A stretch of DNA of 54,003 bases from Microseira wollei NIES-4236 (lineage in GTDB: Bacteria; Cyanobacteriota; Cyanobacteriia; Cyanobacteriales; Aerosakkonemataceae): the NCBI RefSeq assembly GCF_020521235.1, contig NZ_BLAY01000055.1, positions 1 through 54,003 of the forward strand, in the 5' to 3' direction. The translations under genes were made by a program, and so were the position numbers. The notes beneath the pieces were generated by a model. That model was not told the DNA's origin, made no database searches, and worked only from the letters and a program-made list of their open reading frames with translations. How positions within the stretch are numbered: position 1 is the stretch's first letter; each line of letters begins with the position of its first letter. This document shows positions 44,055 through 53,599 of the stretch, piece after piece.

Positions 44055-45536
44055 CTACTTGTAGACTAATCTTCCTTCGATATAACTGTTAAGATTTTGA
44101 TGATGGCTCAAGTATTCTTCCAGGACATCTTGAGGATTGGTTGCGATTACTTTTGGGTCGCCTAATTTTGTTAATTCTTCATGGGTTATGCCTAAATTAT
44201 CAGCTGAATTTTGGTAACGATAGTCATCGATACAGACGGTGTAGTGTTGCTCTTCTTGTACAGCTTGTCCCTTAATGCTTAAGGATTCCAGCCTTTTTTC
44301 GGCATCATTGTAAACTGCCTTAATCCCTTGGTTGACCTGCAAATACTGACTTTGACCCTGTATGCGGTTTTCTGGTCTCATAATATGAGCAAATATCTGA
44401 GTTAGCTGTACCCCAGTCACTCGAAATTTATAAAGAGTATTTTTGTAAGGGTAAACAGTTCTCAGATCGCTCAATGTCACTGGAGGTCCTAATTCTTTGC
44501 CTCGGATTGAACCACTGGCAACAAAAACTACATCGAAATTATCGAGTTGAGCAAAGATATCAGCGATTAAGTTCCCCAATTCAGTTTCTTGTTCACGCTT
44601 AGGATGAGTCAGTTTCCGTGCTAATCGTCCAATCAGTCGATTATACTTGCGGTCTACCTCTTCTTTGAACGAAGCAATCAGCTTTTCGATTTCGGGATCG
44701 GGATCTGCCAGATTATTATCGACCGGAAGGAGTTGCCACTTCCATTCAACAATGCTGTTCGTATCGTCATCGACTACAATATCGAAACGTCCGATCTGGT
44801 CTGTCCCTACTCCAGCTTGTGCAATCAGAATATTGTTAACTTCCGCTGGTTGTTCTAAAAATGTATGGGAGTGTCCGCCGATGATCATATCCACACCCCA
44901 CGCCGGGTCTAGCATTGCTGCCAGTTTTTTATCCGCTTCAAAACCGATGTGTGTCAGAATAATGGTTAAGTCAATGTCATCGTTTTTGTAGGCGTTGCAA
45001 ATCTTGCCAACTTCTGCGGATGCATCTTCTAGATTGATAAAGGTGCCAATACTCCTGTCACGTTTTAATGTCTTAAGAGCTTCTTCCGTCACAATGCCGA
45101 TGAACATAATATCGAATCCATCGACATTGAGGATCAGATAGGGCTGCATCAAGCGTCGGTTATACTTTTTAACGTATAAATTGGCATTCACGATGGGGAA
45201 ATTTGCCAGCTTTTCCAGGAATAATAAGTGAGGCAACCCATAATCTAATTCGTGGTTCCCCAAGGTCACGACATCAGGAGCCAAGTAATTCATAATTTCT
45301 ATGGTTGAAAGTCCTTGGTATTCCGAATCAATCGTCGAACCTTGGAGCATATCACCAGAAATAACAAACAGCACGTTTTTCTCTTCCTGGCGCACCTTAT
45401 TGATATATCCAGAAAGCAGGGACATGCCACCAATCACATGACCTTCTGCGAGACCCGTAGCTTCTGCCAGAAAGTCTCCATGCATATCATTGGAATGTAA
45501 GAGCGTGAAACGTTTAAAGCGCTCTGTGAGAGTCAT
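44055..45536 (-). CDS. 5'-nucleotidase/2',3'-cyclic phosphodiesterase-like metallophosphoesterase
   Basis: 493 residues of the UshA/5'-nucleotidase family. The N-terminal calcineurin-like domain has dimetal motifs SNDMHGD (residues 15-21), GDMLQG, GNHELDYG and IIGGHSHTF. The C-terminal domain has the substrate-binding region (NLIADIFAQ, VFVASGSIRGK, VYPYKNTLYKFRVTG). The family hydrolyses nucleotides, UDP-sugars or cyclic nucleotides. Unlike periplasmic UshA there is no signal peptide, so it is probably cytoplasmic. AGAGG lies 10 nt before the ATG. It stands alone, convergent with the VWA gene. Confidence 0.9.
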   Translation of the reverse strand: MTLTERFKRFTLLHSNDMHGDFLAEATGLAEGHVIGGMSLLSGYINKVRQEEKNVLFVISGDMLQGSTIDSEYQGLSTIEIMNYLAPDVVTLGNHELDYGLPHLLFLEKLANFPIVNANLYVKKYNRRLMQPYLILNVDGFDIMFIGIVTEEALKTLKRDRSIGTFINLEDASAEVGKICNAYKNDDIDLTIILTHIGFEADKKLAAMLDPAWGVDMIIGGHSHTFLEQPAEVNNILIAQAGVGTDQIGRFDIVVDDDTNSIVEWKWQLLPVDNNLADPDPEIEKLIASFKEEVDRKYNRLIGRLARKLTHPKREQETELGNLIADIFAQLDNFDVVFVASGSIRGKELGPPVTLSDLRTVYPYKNTLYKFRVTGVQLTQIFAHIMRPENRIQGQSQYLQVNQGIKAVYNDAEKRLESLSIKGQAVQEEQHYTVCIDDYRYQNSADNLGITHEELTKLGDPKVIATNPQDVLEEYLSHHQNLNSYIEGRLVYK

Positions 45537-45571
45537 AGTTTTTTACCTCTGAATAGAATTGTTTAGTAATG

Positions 45572-45760
45572 ATATCATGTCCGGTTGCATCGGTAGCGTC
45601 AGCCAGGGCGGGTTTATTTATTACTTGGTTCGTAGTAGGGGCTACTTTAACGAAATATCTCGTGATTCGGAGTAGGGGCGTTCCACTCAATGGGCAGGTA
45701 TTACTCGCCCCTACTCTGGTAAAACCCGCCCCTACTATAGACAACCAAAGCGACATGATA
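45572..45760. mobile_element. Family 2 TIR element, copy 2
   Basis: Ends gatatcatgtccggttgcat and cgacatgata face each other around an inner palindrome (gggcgggttta / taaaacccgcccctac). Immediately adjacent to a family 4 element. No ORF. Confidence 0.6.
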
Positions 45761-45762
45761 AA

Positions 45763-45861
45763 CAGGACTGACGCAAAAAAACAAATGCGCTCCGAAAAAT
45801 CCTGGGTGTAGAGTCGCGAGATTGACGCAGTGGGTTTTTGCTCCCGGGTGCGTAAGTCCTG
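45763..45861. mobile_element. Family 4 TIR element, copy 5
   Basis: 99 bp between caggactgacgc and gcgtaagtcctg, interior aaaaatcctgggtgtagagt. Confidence 0.82.
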
Positions 45862-45960
45862 ACAAAGTGTTCGTCTTCAAAAATACCTATGCTCTTATCA
45901 GCGCGAATCCTAAAATCGGTAATTTTGAAAATTCTCATTGCTAACCAAACATTTTGCCTA

Positions 45961-46389
45961 TTATGTTTGGGTCCATAACAGAGGTATTCCTTCTACCGTT
46001 CCCGAGGTTTCTATCTCTTCAATTTCCTTAACTACATTTGCTGTCAACTCTTGAGTTAGTACGTCAATCATTTGCATTTTCATAGGCACAACTATCCCCA
46101 CCTTATCCATTGCTTCCATTAACATATTTTGTTCTGATTCTTCTAGAAACCCATCAGCGTTAATTAAATTCATTAATAAATCATTTTCCTCTAGCAAGGA
46201 GCGCAAATCTTTGTCTTGCTGCATAGGCAATAACAATTTTTCATACTTTTCTTGAGGAACGGAAACTGCTAAAGCCAATTGCAACATCAAGCGGAGATTG
46301 CTATTCGGAGGAATAGAACATAAAAACGCCATGATTTTGCCGATTTGTTTGCTATCCATAATTTTTTTTAAACTCTTCAGAAACATCAC
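45961..46389 (-). CDS. Hypothetical helical protein
   Basis: 142 residues, predicted all-helical, acidic and Met/Leu-rich, with no membrane segment or signal peptide. The stretch NADGFLEESEQNMLMEAMDK is reminiscent of a TerB/EF-hand-like helix-loop-helix with acidic loop, but this is only a pattern resemblance. The start is ATG 46389 or ATG 46386. Neighbours give no functional hint. No specific function is assigned. Confidence 0.5.
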   Translation of the reverse strand: MMFLKSLKKIMDSKQIGKIMAFLCSIPPNSNLRLMLQLALAVSVPQEKYEKLLLPMQQDKDLRSLLEENDLLMNLINADGFLEESEQNMLMEAMDKVGIVVPMKMQMIDVLTQELTANVVKEIEEIETSGTVEGIPLLWTQT

Positions 46390-46559
46390 CCTGACGCAGT
46401 TTGATTTGCTGTATTCATTTTCAGACGACCTAGCTGCATCTTACTTAAGTGAGAAAAATATATAGATGAGTCAGGAGCCAGGAGTCAGAAGTAGGAGTAA
46501 TACACCTGACTTGAGAAATGCTATATTCCCATTCCTAATTTTTGACATCCCCAGAATGC

Positions 46560-46675
46560 CTATTCTTTCGTTAAAATAGCTACGAACGTAATGCAATTGC
46601 CGAAAATCAAAGCCTACAGGTTCTAGTTTAACACGACAGAGCCGTAAAGTCCAATGCCTTATAATTTTGATAATT
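46560..46675 (+). pseudogene. Relic of a LysR upstream region
   Basis: The sequence up to the family 1 insertion (tgccttataattttgataatt), joined to the sequence after it (aattataacttttaggcatacc at 46965), matches the region just upstream of the LysR gene (50040-50090). A stretch at about 47337-47365 (atgtaaattacggcatctta) resembles the LysR start atggaattgcggcatctta. Together these look like remains of a second LysR locus. Confidence 0.55.
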
Positions 46676-46964
46676 AACCCAAGTTGCTAGTTATATCATG
46701 TCCGCGAGAGATCAGTTGTGTATAGTTGATTGTGCGAAAAAGCGTTTTTTCTCCCCCATCCCCTTTGCTCCCCCATCCCCTTTGCTCTCCAAACGCAACC
46801 GATGCAACCGGACACGATATTATAACTATCGTGGGTTGCACAGCAGAAGCTAATCGCCAGCTTGCTAATTGCTTATGGGAATATTTTTCGGTTCTATCAT
46901 TAGCCATTAGCTATTAGCCATTAGCCTGTCTTGGGCCCTAAAAAGATAACTAGCAACAAGCGTT
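46676..46964. mobile_element. Family 1 TIR element, copy 8, carrying a nested family 2 element
   Basis: Ends aacccaagttgctagttat and ataactagcaacaagcgtt, flanked by AATT (46672-46675 and 46965-46968). A family 2 element (46693-46820; ends atatcatgtccg and cggacacgatat) is inserted near its left end, raising the length from about 160 to 289 bp. Confidence 0.9.
46693..46820. mobile_element. Family 2 TIR element, copy 3 (nested)
   Basis: 128 bp, containing agttgattgtgcgaaaaagc and two units of the tcccccatcccctttgc type. It is the inverse of the expanded element in the LysR gene (50666-50928). Confidence 0.88.
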
Positions 46965-47202
46965 AATTATAACTTTTAGGCATACCGAAGACAAACAGGG
47001 AATTACATTTCAAGAAACAAGGGGAAAGGGTAAAGGGGAAGGGGGAAAGGGATGGGATATCTCGTGTTTCTTTCATTCGTAGGGGGTGGTGCGCCGCCAG
47101 TTGAACTGCTCCTAAGAAACACGGGGAACTCTTAACAGTAAGCTAGCTGTGTTTCTTTCATTTGTTGCGAGGGAGGTTTAACACTTTTGACTTTTGACTT
47201 TT

Positions 47203-47300
47203 GATATCATGTCCGGTTGCATCAGTTGTATATAGTTAATTGTGCGAAACACTGTTTTTTCCCTCCCACCTGCTCACCTGCTCAAGATCCCACCTGCTCA
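47203..47300. mobile_element. Family 2 element fragment
   Basis: The left end gatatcatgtccggttgcat and the agttaattgtgcgaaacact interior are present, followed by ccacctgctcacctgctc repeats; no right end. The rest of 46965-47410 contains G-rich/A-rich low-complexity sequence and no gene. Confidence 0.7.
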
Positions 47301-47410
47301 CCCGCTAGCTTAACGCTCAAATTTTATTGGTGCAAGATGTAAATTACGGCATCTTATAGCTAATTCAAGCAGAGTGCCCCAGTGCGATCGCTATCAATAA
47401 GTTTAAATTG

Positions 47411-48403
47411 TTAGCAACGATCCAAACGAGTGGCTTTGTAGGGTGCTTGACTGGACTTTGCCAGGTATATGCCTGCCAAAACTACCGAAAAACCTAACAA
47501 GTTCACAGGACTTAACTGTTCAGAAAAGATGATCCAGGCAAGTATAGCAGTAATCACCGGATCGAGCAGCAAGAACAGGGCAACGAACCCTGATGAAAAT
47601 CTTTTGAGGTTATCAGCCTGAAGACTTTGACCAAATACTTGGCAGACCAAAGCTTGAGAAATTACGGTCAACCACCCAGCCAGGGAATAGGGAAAAAGTA
47701 CATTTTCGGTAAGCAGAACGATGGGGAAGGTCAACAATGCCCCAAAGAAGGAACACCACAAGAGTAGGGTTGTTGCTGAAAATTTTGTTCGCAATTTTTC
47801 TACAGTCAACAGGTTAGCGGCAGAGAAGAGAGCAGATAGCATGGCAAGCGAGTCACCTGTGAAGTTATCTGTCGTTAAATGCAAATCGCCGAGTCCAATT
47901 AAGATAGCTCCGCTGATGGCAATTACCATGCCAAGGAGGAATCTGCCCCCAAAGCATTGATTTAAAAACAGCCATCCCATCAGAGTCGTAAAAAGCGGAG
48001 TCAAGTTATGCAGCAGATTAGAGTTGGCGACACTCGTCTGAGTTAAAGACCAAGCCCAAGTGACTAGAGTGCCAGAGAAAAAACAACTCATTGCTAGCAA
48101 CAAGATTAGATCGCCAGTTGTGTAACGCTTCTGTTCTACCGACAAGTCATCAGACTTTAGGTTGCTCAAAGTCTTGAAGAAATTCAGCAATCCTAAGATG
48201 ATAGTGGCTACCCAGAAGCGATTGAATATCGTGGCAACCGGGCCGAGTTCGCGTTCACTTAATTTAATAAAGATTGCGGCAAACGATAGGGCAAAGACTG
48301 CCAGAAATAACGAAAATAGACCAATACTCCAAGGGAGTTCCTGGGCGATCGCCGATGGTGTTTGTTCTATCTTTTGCGGTGATGCTTTCAGCTCAATTGT
48401 CAT
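47411..48403 (-). CDS. EamA/DMT-family transporter
   Basis: 330 residues with ten predicted membrane segments in two EamA halves (IGLFSLFLAVFALSFAAIFI ... and AMLSALFSAANLLTVEKLR ... LDPVITAILAWIIFSEQLS). The drug/metabolite superfamily includes amino-acid and metabolite exporters. AAAGGGA lies 8 nt before the ATG. It follows the amidotransferase-like gene on the same strand 142 bp downstream, so the two may be co-transcribed, and exporter plus metabolic enzyme plus divergent LysR regulator is a common arrangement. The substrate is unknown. Confidence 0.88.
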   Translation of the reverse strand: MTIELKASPQKIEQTPSAIAQELPWSIGLFSLFLAVFALSFAAIFIKLSERELGPVATIFNRFWVATIILGLLNFFKTLSNLKSDDLSVEQKRYTTGDLILLLAMSCFFSGTLVTWAWSLTQTSVANSNLLHNLTPLFTTLMGWLFLNQCFGGRFLLGMVIAISGAILIGLGDLHLTTDNFTGDSLAMLSALFSAANLLTVEKLRTKFSATTLLLWCSFFGALLTFPIVLLTENVLFPYSLAGWLTVISQALVCQVFGQSLQADNLKRFSSGFVALFLLLDPVITAILAWIIFSEQLSPVNLLGFSVVLAGIYLAKSSQAPYKATRLDRC

Positions 48404-48545
48404 GTTTATTTTCCCTTTGAAGCCACACTTGCCCCACTCAAGGGTTGGGGATTTAAGCTAAATTACTGTATTGCTTGTGGGGTAGGCATCCCTGCCCGCC
48501 CCAATATGCAATTTAAATGTGGAACAGCTTATTTCTGTTGCAGGC

Positions 48546-49940
48546 TCATTCTTGCATCCCTTCGTATAAGAGTCGGGCAAACAGCCTGGCCCCATCATCG
48601 GTCTTCAACCGCGTATATGTGGGCGGTTCAGACATTCCCACTGTTCGCAAATCGGACAATAGCTCTGGGTGAAACTGACAAGTGAAAGATCGCCGAATCT
48701 GTTTGCTTTCAAAATCTTTGTAGATGATGCAAGTCGCAGAACATTCGGTGACAATTTCATCCTCAATGGCAGTAGAACACAAAATCTCGATGGCATCCGG
48801 CAGTTTCAGTAACCATGCCAACCGACTACCCGCTAAAATCGACCGATAGGGAATGATGGCATCGTGCAGCAGGCGATATGCCCAGTTGGCAAATAAGATC
48901 GCTTCTTCGTTGACCTCATCCGAGTGAAACATGGCAATATTGACTTCCCGCTCATATTCGATCGCGGTGTCAATCACGCCTTCGTATTGGTCAGCGGTGA
49001 TTTCGTGAGCCATAATTAGCTCCTGGGGAATGCCGAGTGCCTCACCATCAGGGGATTGGTAGTGGTGCAACTGGCGATCGCCGACTTCCTTGTGTTCGTT
49101 GGGTCCGACGGCAAATTCTGGGTGATCCCAACCTTCAGCAATAACATGACCATTTCGCTTCGTAATTTTGAGGGAACTGCCAAGTTTTTCAATTTCTTGA
49201 CAAACGCGCTTCAGTGCCTTCAACATTTTACCATCGCGGTCTCTCGGTAGTGCCTCTAAACTCAGAACTTGCTGAACCGCGCGCTTAATTAGATTGATGT
49301 GTCCCTGTGCCGCCAGTTGATGTCCCAAACAAATAAACAGTGCTAAGGCACTCGTCGGCGAGCGGGAAATCAGCAGCTTTTCAACCAGACAATGGAGATC
49401 ATCGAGGGAACATTTGCCACCGTCAAAAGTAGAGGCATCCCGTACTGAGGGATCGCCACCTTCAACCACCACAGCTAACCCCGACGTAATCAACGGCACC
49501 ACCAAGTCAGGATCGAGCAGTCCAGAAGACCAAACGGGAAACAAAATTGAATCGCAATCGGCAATTTTTTGAGCGATGAAAGCAACATTAAGCGATGCCC
49601 GGACATCTTCTCCTAATGGATTTTTGCCAACGTGTTCCCAGGGTTCAATTATGGCGATTGCATTGCGAAATAACGCGGGATGCTGCATCAGAAATTCTAG
49701 ATCTGCAGGTGAGTTAATCACCTTTTCCAGGGGTTTGCCGCATCCCCATTCAAATTTGGCGTTTTCTGTGAGCAGCGATGCGTCTGGTAAAGGAGCGGGC
49801 GAGTGGCGATCGGCAAGAAATTGACCGATCAGAACATGGACAGATTCAAAATCAGAATCACCTTCACTTAAATAACCTGGACGCAACCGCCAATTGCTAG
49901 GGGTTACTGATTGATGGACAGTTTGATTGGTTGTATTCAT
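48546..49940 (-). CDS. Class-I glutamine-amidotransferase-like protein
   Basis: 464 residues from ATG 49940 (an 11-codon extension would need a TTG). A GATase1-type core is suggested by a nucleophile elbow ALFICLGHQLAAQGH near the middle and a FHPE-type C-terminal motif SFTCQFHPELLSDLRTVG, with a long insertion between them. The N-terminal 150 residues (SDFESVHVLIGQFLADRHSP and following) match nothing I know. The family transfers glutamine nitrogen or hydrolyses gamma-glutamyl bonds; whether all catalytic residues are in register is uncertain. It is divergent from the LysR pseudogene and upstream of the EamA exporter. Confidence 0.65.
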   Translation of the reverse strand: MNTTNQTVHQSVTPSNWRLRPGYLSEGDSDFESVHVLIGQFLADRHSPAPLPDASLLTENAKFEWGCGKPLEKVINSPADLEFLMQHPALFRNAIAIIEPWEHVGKNPLGEDVRASLNVAFIAQKIADCDSILFPVWSSGLLDPDLVVPLITSGLAVVVEGGDPSVRDASTFDGGKCSLDDLHCLVEKLLISRSPTSALALFICLGHQLAAQGHINLIKRAVQQVLSLEALPRDRDGKMLKALKRVCQEIEKLGSSLKITKRNGHVIAEGWDHPEFAVGPNEHKEVGDRQLHHYQSPDGEALGIPQELIMAHEITADQYEGVIDTAIEYEREVNIAMFHSDEVNEEAILFANWAYRLLHDAIIPYRSILAGSRLAWLLKLPDAIEILCSTAIEDEIVTECSATCIIYKDFESKQIRRSFTCQFHPELLSDLRTVGMSEPPTYTRLKTDDGARLFARLLYEGMQE

Positions 49941-50550
49941 TAAATCAACGCGATTTCGCTTAAGTGAGTACAAACAGACTGAATCTAATTACCGGAAATC
50001 GAAACCTCCAAAATTTATCCTAAGAGGACACATTGCTCCAGTCTAATGCTTTATAATTATAGCTGCTATAACTTTTAGGCATACCCAATGCAATTATGGA
50101 ATTGCGGCATCTTAGATATTTCGTCGTCGTTGCCGAACAACTCAGCTTCAGCCGTGCTGCTGGAAGGCTGTATATTTCACAACCTGCGTTAAGCCGTCAA
50201 ATTAAACGACTGGAAGATGAACTGGGTGTTGTGCTGTTTCTCCGAAAATCGGATGGATTAAAACTCACAGAAGCGGGAAAATTTTTTATGGAACAAGCAA
50301 AAGATATTTTGCATCGTAGTTATGTCGCTGTGCAAAGTATCAAGGCTTATTCCATAAATACAGATGAGCCTTTAGTTATTGGCTATATCCCAACAATCCT
50401 CCAGAGTTTTCTGGGTGAAACCCTACATAAATTTAGTCTTGCCTATCCTCAAGTTCCCATTCGTTTCCAGGAGATGCCGCCTAGTGAGCAAGTTCTCGCA
50501 TTGCGAGATGGCGCGATTGACATTGCTTTTATGGGCAATCCACCCGATGA

Positions 50551-50646
50551 GTTAGGTACAGCCTTCAGGCTTGGTTTGTGTAGCGGCAGCATTAATGCTG
50601 CCGCTACACAAACCAAGGTGTACCATCACCGAGTGCAATCCGCTGT
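50551..50646. mobile_element. Family 3 palindrome, copy 3, in LysR gene
   Basis: Hairpin ggtttgtgtagcggcagcat / atgctgccgctacacaaacc with the usual caccgagtgcaatccgct tail. The 21-bp LysR sequence before it (from 50530) is repeated after it (to 50666). Confidence 0.85.
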
Positions 50647-50665
50647 ATGGGCAATCCACCCGATG

Positions 50666-50928
50666 ATATCGTGTCCGGTTGCATCGGTTGCGTTTGGAGA
50701 GCAAAGGGGATGGGGGAGCAAAGGGGATGGGGGAGCAAAGGGGAGCTGGGGGAGCAAAGGGGATGGGGGAGCAAAGGGGAGCTGGGGGAGAAAAGGGGAT
50801 GGGGGAGCAAAGGGGATGGGGGAGCAAATGGGACGGGGGAGCAAAGGGGAGCTGGGGGAGCAAAGGGGAGAAAAAACGCTTTTTCGCACAATCAACTATA
50901 CACAACTGATCTCTCGCGGACATGATAT
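50666..50928. mobile_element. Family 2 TIR element, copy 4, with expanded minisatellite, in LysR gene
   Basis: Ends atatcgtgtccgg and cggacatgatat. The middle (about 50700-50875) is an array of ggggatgggggagcaaa / ggggagctgggggagcaaa units, about nine or ten copies compared with two in the nested copy at 46693-46820. All frames through it give low-complexity shadows. Confidence 0.9.
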
Positions 50929-51396
50929 TAGAAGAAGAGTTTGTCGTCAAATGCGTCAAGCAAGTGCCTGTTGATGCTTTGTTACCAGATACGCATCGAT
51001 TGGCAAATCAGCCCTCGATCAATCTGATGGAACTTGCTGCTGAAAAATTTATCGGCATGTCTGAAGAAACTTTTCCAGGGCGGAACGATCGGATCCGCGA
51101 TACTTGCCACAAAGCTGGCTTTAGGCCAAATCTGCACCTATTTGCCGATAGTCATGCCTCAATGATTGCTCTCGTTGCAGCAGGGCAAGGGGTAGCAGTC
51201 ATGCCCAGGGAGGCAGAAGCACTGCCGCATCCAAAAGTTGTGTTTATGCCGCTGCACCATCCAATATACTACGCTCGATCAACTGCCGTGTGGAGGAAAG
51301 AAACACCTGCTCAATCTTTAGATAAATTTCGAGAAATTATATTTGAGTCTAATAGAATTTTCTAATATTTTTGTGACTGAAATATTTTCCCTAAAA

Positions 51397-51492
51397 AACT
51401 TACGCACGCGGGGTCAAAAACCCACTGCGTCAATCTCGCTCATGTAAACCCACGATTTTTCGGATCGCATTTGTTTTTTTGCGTAAGTCCTG
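51397..51492. mobile_element. Family 4 TIR element, copy 6
   Basis: Ends aaacttacgcac and gcgtaagtcctg, interior gggtcaaaaacccactgcgt. It is followed at 51497-51600 by the gtaagggtaggg / taacgcaccct repeat block also present at 10061-10880. Confidence 0.78.
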
Positions 51493-51597
51493 CCCTAGTA
51501 AGGGTAGGGTACTCTCTTCGGCAGCGTAACGCACCGAGGCGAGACTCTAAAAACAACAAATAATCTTAATACACAATTAATGGTGCGTTACACTTGG

Positions 51598-52224
51598 TTA
51601 ACGCACCCTACGAACTACTGTCTTATTTAATTCGCAGATAGTCGAGATTCCCTGCTGAAAAACCTTCACCGCTTCAGCTAAATTAGTCTCACCGATCAAA
51701 ATGCAGCGTTTGAGAAGCTCAATATCCAGGGTTTCCCATCCTGAAAGTTTACTTTGATTTACTTCCTCATATCCATCTTCTCGCAGATGATACAGCCGCA
51801 ACGTGCCATCCTGCCAAAACCACACCAAAGGGACGCCCAAAGCTAGATATTTTGGCAACTTGCTGACTTTGCCACTCGTATAAACTACTTCAATTGACAG
51901 ATGGGGAATCGATTTAGCTTCGCCCAAACAAAACGATTTGTCTGCCTGGGTTGAAGCTACTCCCGCCTGCTCCTGGGTCATAGAACCAGAAGGGTAAAAC
52001 CTGATACCTTGCATCAGCAGAAAAGTTGTCACTAGATAGCCAATAATTTCAGAAAAATTTTCGTGCTGGAATCCCGGCATCAGAATCTCAATCGTACCTG
52101 CAAAAAAAGACAGCTTCACTCCGGGCGAATCTTCTACAGCCTTCTGAATTAACTTAAACTGCTCCCAGGTGCCGTTGATTACCACTCGCTGATCGAGATT
52201 TTCCCTTGAGACAACTTGTGTCAT
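51598..52224 (-). CDS. Uma2-family (PD-(D/E)XK-like) nuclease
   Basis: 208 residues with the Uma2 pattern: TWEQFKLIQKAVEDSPGVKL, GTIEILMPGFQHE (Glu and His), ADKSFCLGE, PHLSIEVVYTSGKVSKLPKY (the E-x-n-K part of the nuclease motif) and GVPLVWFWQDGTLRLYHL. The family is hugely expanded in cyanobacteria; substrates are unknown. The last few codons (after FQQGISTICE) are supplied by the downstream repeat that also flanks the dead copy at 10869-11008. Confidence 0.88.
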   Translation of the reverse strand: MTQVVSRENLDQRVVINGTWEQFKLIQKAVEDSPGVKLSFFAGTIEILMPGFQHENFSEIIGYLVTTFLLMQGIRFYPSGSMTQEQAGVASTQADKSFCLGEAKSIPHLSIEVVYTSGKVSKLPKYLALGVPLVWFWQDGTLRLYHLREDGYEEVNQSKLSGWETLDIELLKRCILIGETNLAEAVKVFQQGISTICELNKTVVRRVR

Positions 52225-52428
52225 GGAGTCGCACCATTATCTCCTGTCCGCATCATAACGCGCTCAGCGAGCGATCGCTTCTACAAGACAGAATACCAGT
52301 CTCGATTTGAATCGGGTTTGGTTCAAAAAGCAGGGTGACACCACTCATACGGGTTTGGCTTGTGACAGGCCACCATGCGTAAATCCCGATAACAGATGCT
52401 TTAGTACTGTAAAAAAGGATTCAGCACC

Positions 52429-53567
52429 ATGCCCGCTAAACTTGTTGCGATTGGAGATAGTCTGACTCAAGGGTTCAAGAGTGGGAGTATTTCCCAGACG
52501 CATCTTTCTTATCCAGCGATGATTGCAAGGTGTCTGGGGGAAACCGACTTTAAAGTTCCCGACTTCGCAGGTGAAGGTGGTTTACCTGTTAACTTGGAAA
52601 CTCTGTTTCAGATGCTGGCAGCAAAATTAGGCGAAAAAATAGGCGTTTCTGATTCAATTTCGGCTTTTCTGGCAACGCAAGGGTTTCTAGATCGGGTAGA
52701 AAACTACTGGGAAAGGGGTCAAATAACTGTTTAAGTACGGTGACAAATTTAAAGATTAAATGGTCTGAGGCGGCGGATTTGGATCTTCTTGCCCATCAGC
52801 GTAGTTGTAATCTGTGGTTACCCTCCCATTTCAAAACGCTGCTGTGGCAGATTGCAGATAAAATTGATGCGATCGCTGCCAAAAATGTCTTCATCGCTAC
52901 TATCCCCCACGTCACGATTCCGCCAGTCAGTCGCGGCATTACTCCGGGTGCTACTGACGACCAAAAACTCAGCGAGGATGGGTATTACGAATATTACACC
53001 CACTTCTGGATTTGGGATGAAGATTTTGCTAACGCACCCGATAAATATCCCCATTTAACTCGCGATCAAGCGAGTACTATCGATGCTGCAATTAACGAGT
53101 ACAATGAAGCAATTAAACTAGAGGCAAATAAACGCGGCTGGCACGTAGTCGATATATGCAATAGCCTCGCTCGACTAGCTTACCGTCGTCAGAAGAGGCA
53201 TCCAAGTTACGAGTTTCCTAAAGAATTAGTGGCGGCGCTTAAATCCCATCCTGCTACGAAAGATCGATTTACATCTGATGGCAAACCGATCCTGGATACG
53301 CGCTATTTGAGGTTATATGCCGATAAAACTAATCCAGAGGACAAATATCGGGGTGGAATTTTTAGCCTCGATGGGATCCATCCCACTACGACGGGTTACG
53401 GTATCGTTGCCCATGAGTTTCTTCAAGTGATGGCGCAGGTATTGCCCGAAAAGCCAAAACCGTTAAATTGGCAAGAAATTATTAGCGCCGATACCCTGCT
53501 GGCGAACCCACCTGAGAACTTGCAAAATCTGCGGGAGATGCTCAATTTTCGGCAAAATCGCACTTGA
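52429..53567 (+). pseudogene. SGNH/GDSL hydrolase with internal deletion and frameshift
   Basis: The N-terminal part (PAKLVAIGDSLTQGFKSG, block I with the Ser) runs to ENYWERG near 52718. The sequence then jumps frame to GSNNCLSTVTNLKIKWSEA (from about 52716), which looks like the block III GxN region, and continues to 53567 with block V DGIHPTTTGYG. The segment expected between blocks I and III is missing, with GGGG shared at the joint. The intact protein was probably a lipase/esterase-like SGNH hydrolase. Both halves keep good coding character, so the deletion is recent. Confidence 0.85.
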
Positions 53568-53599
53568 TTGCCCAATTTAATTAAAGTGATTAGTGGGGA

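Larger units (their letters stand above)
50096..51365 (+). pseudogene. LysR-type regulator broken by two nested elements
   Basis: The N-terminal part (MELRHLRYFVVVAEQLSFSR; HTH and start of the effector domain to IDIAFMGNPPDE) is intact through about 50550. The C-terminal part resumes at about 50929 in another frame (EEEFVVKCVKQVPVDALLPD through DKFREII) and ends at 51365. Between them lie a family 3 palindrome flanked by a 21-bp duplication of tatgggcaatccacccgatg(a) and a family 2 element with an expanded minisatellite. Before insertion this was a normal LysR of about 295 residues that probably controlled the divergent amidotransferase/EamA genes. Confidence 0.92.

Noticed and set aside
50552-50959. 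Several overlapping frames rich in Pro/Leu/Cys or Gly/Lys/Glu
   Set aside because: All are readings of the ggggatgggggagcaaa minisatellite within the family 2 element.
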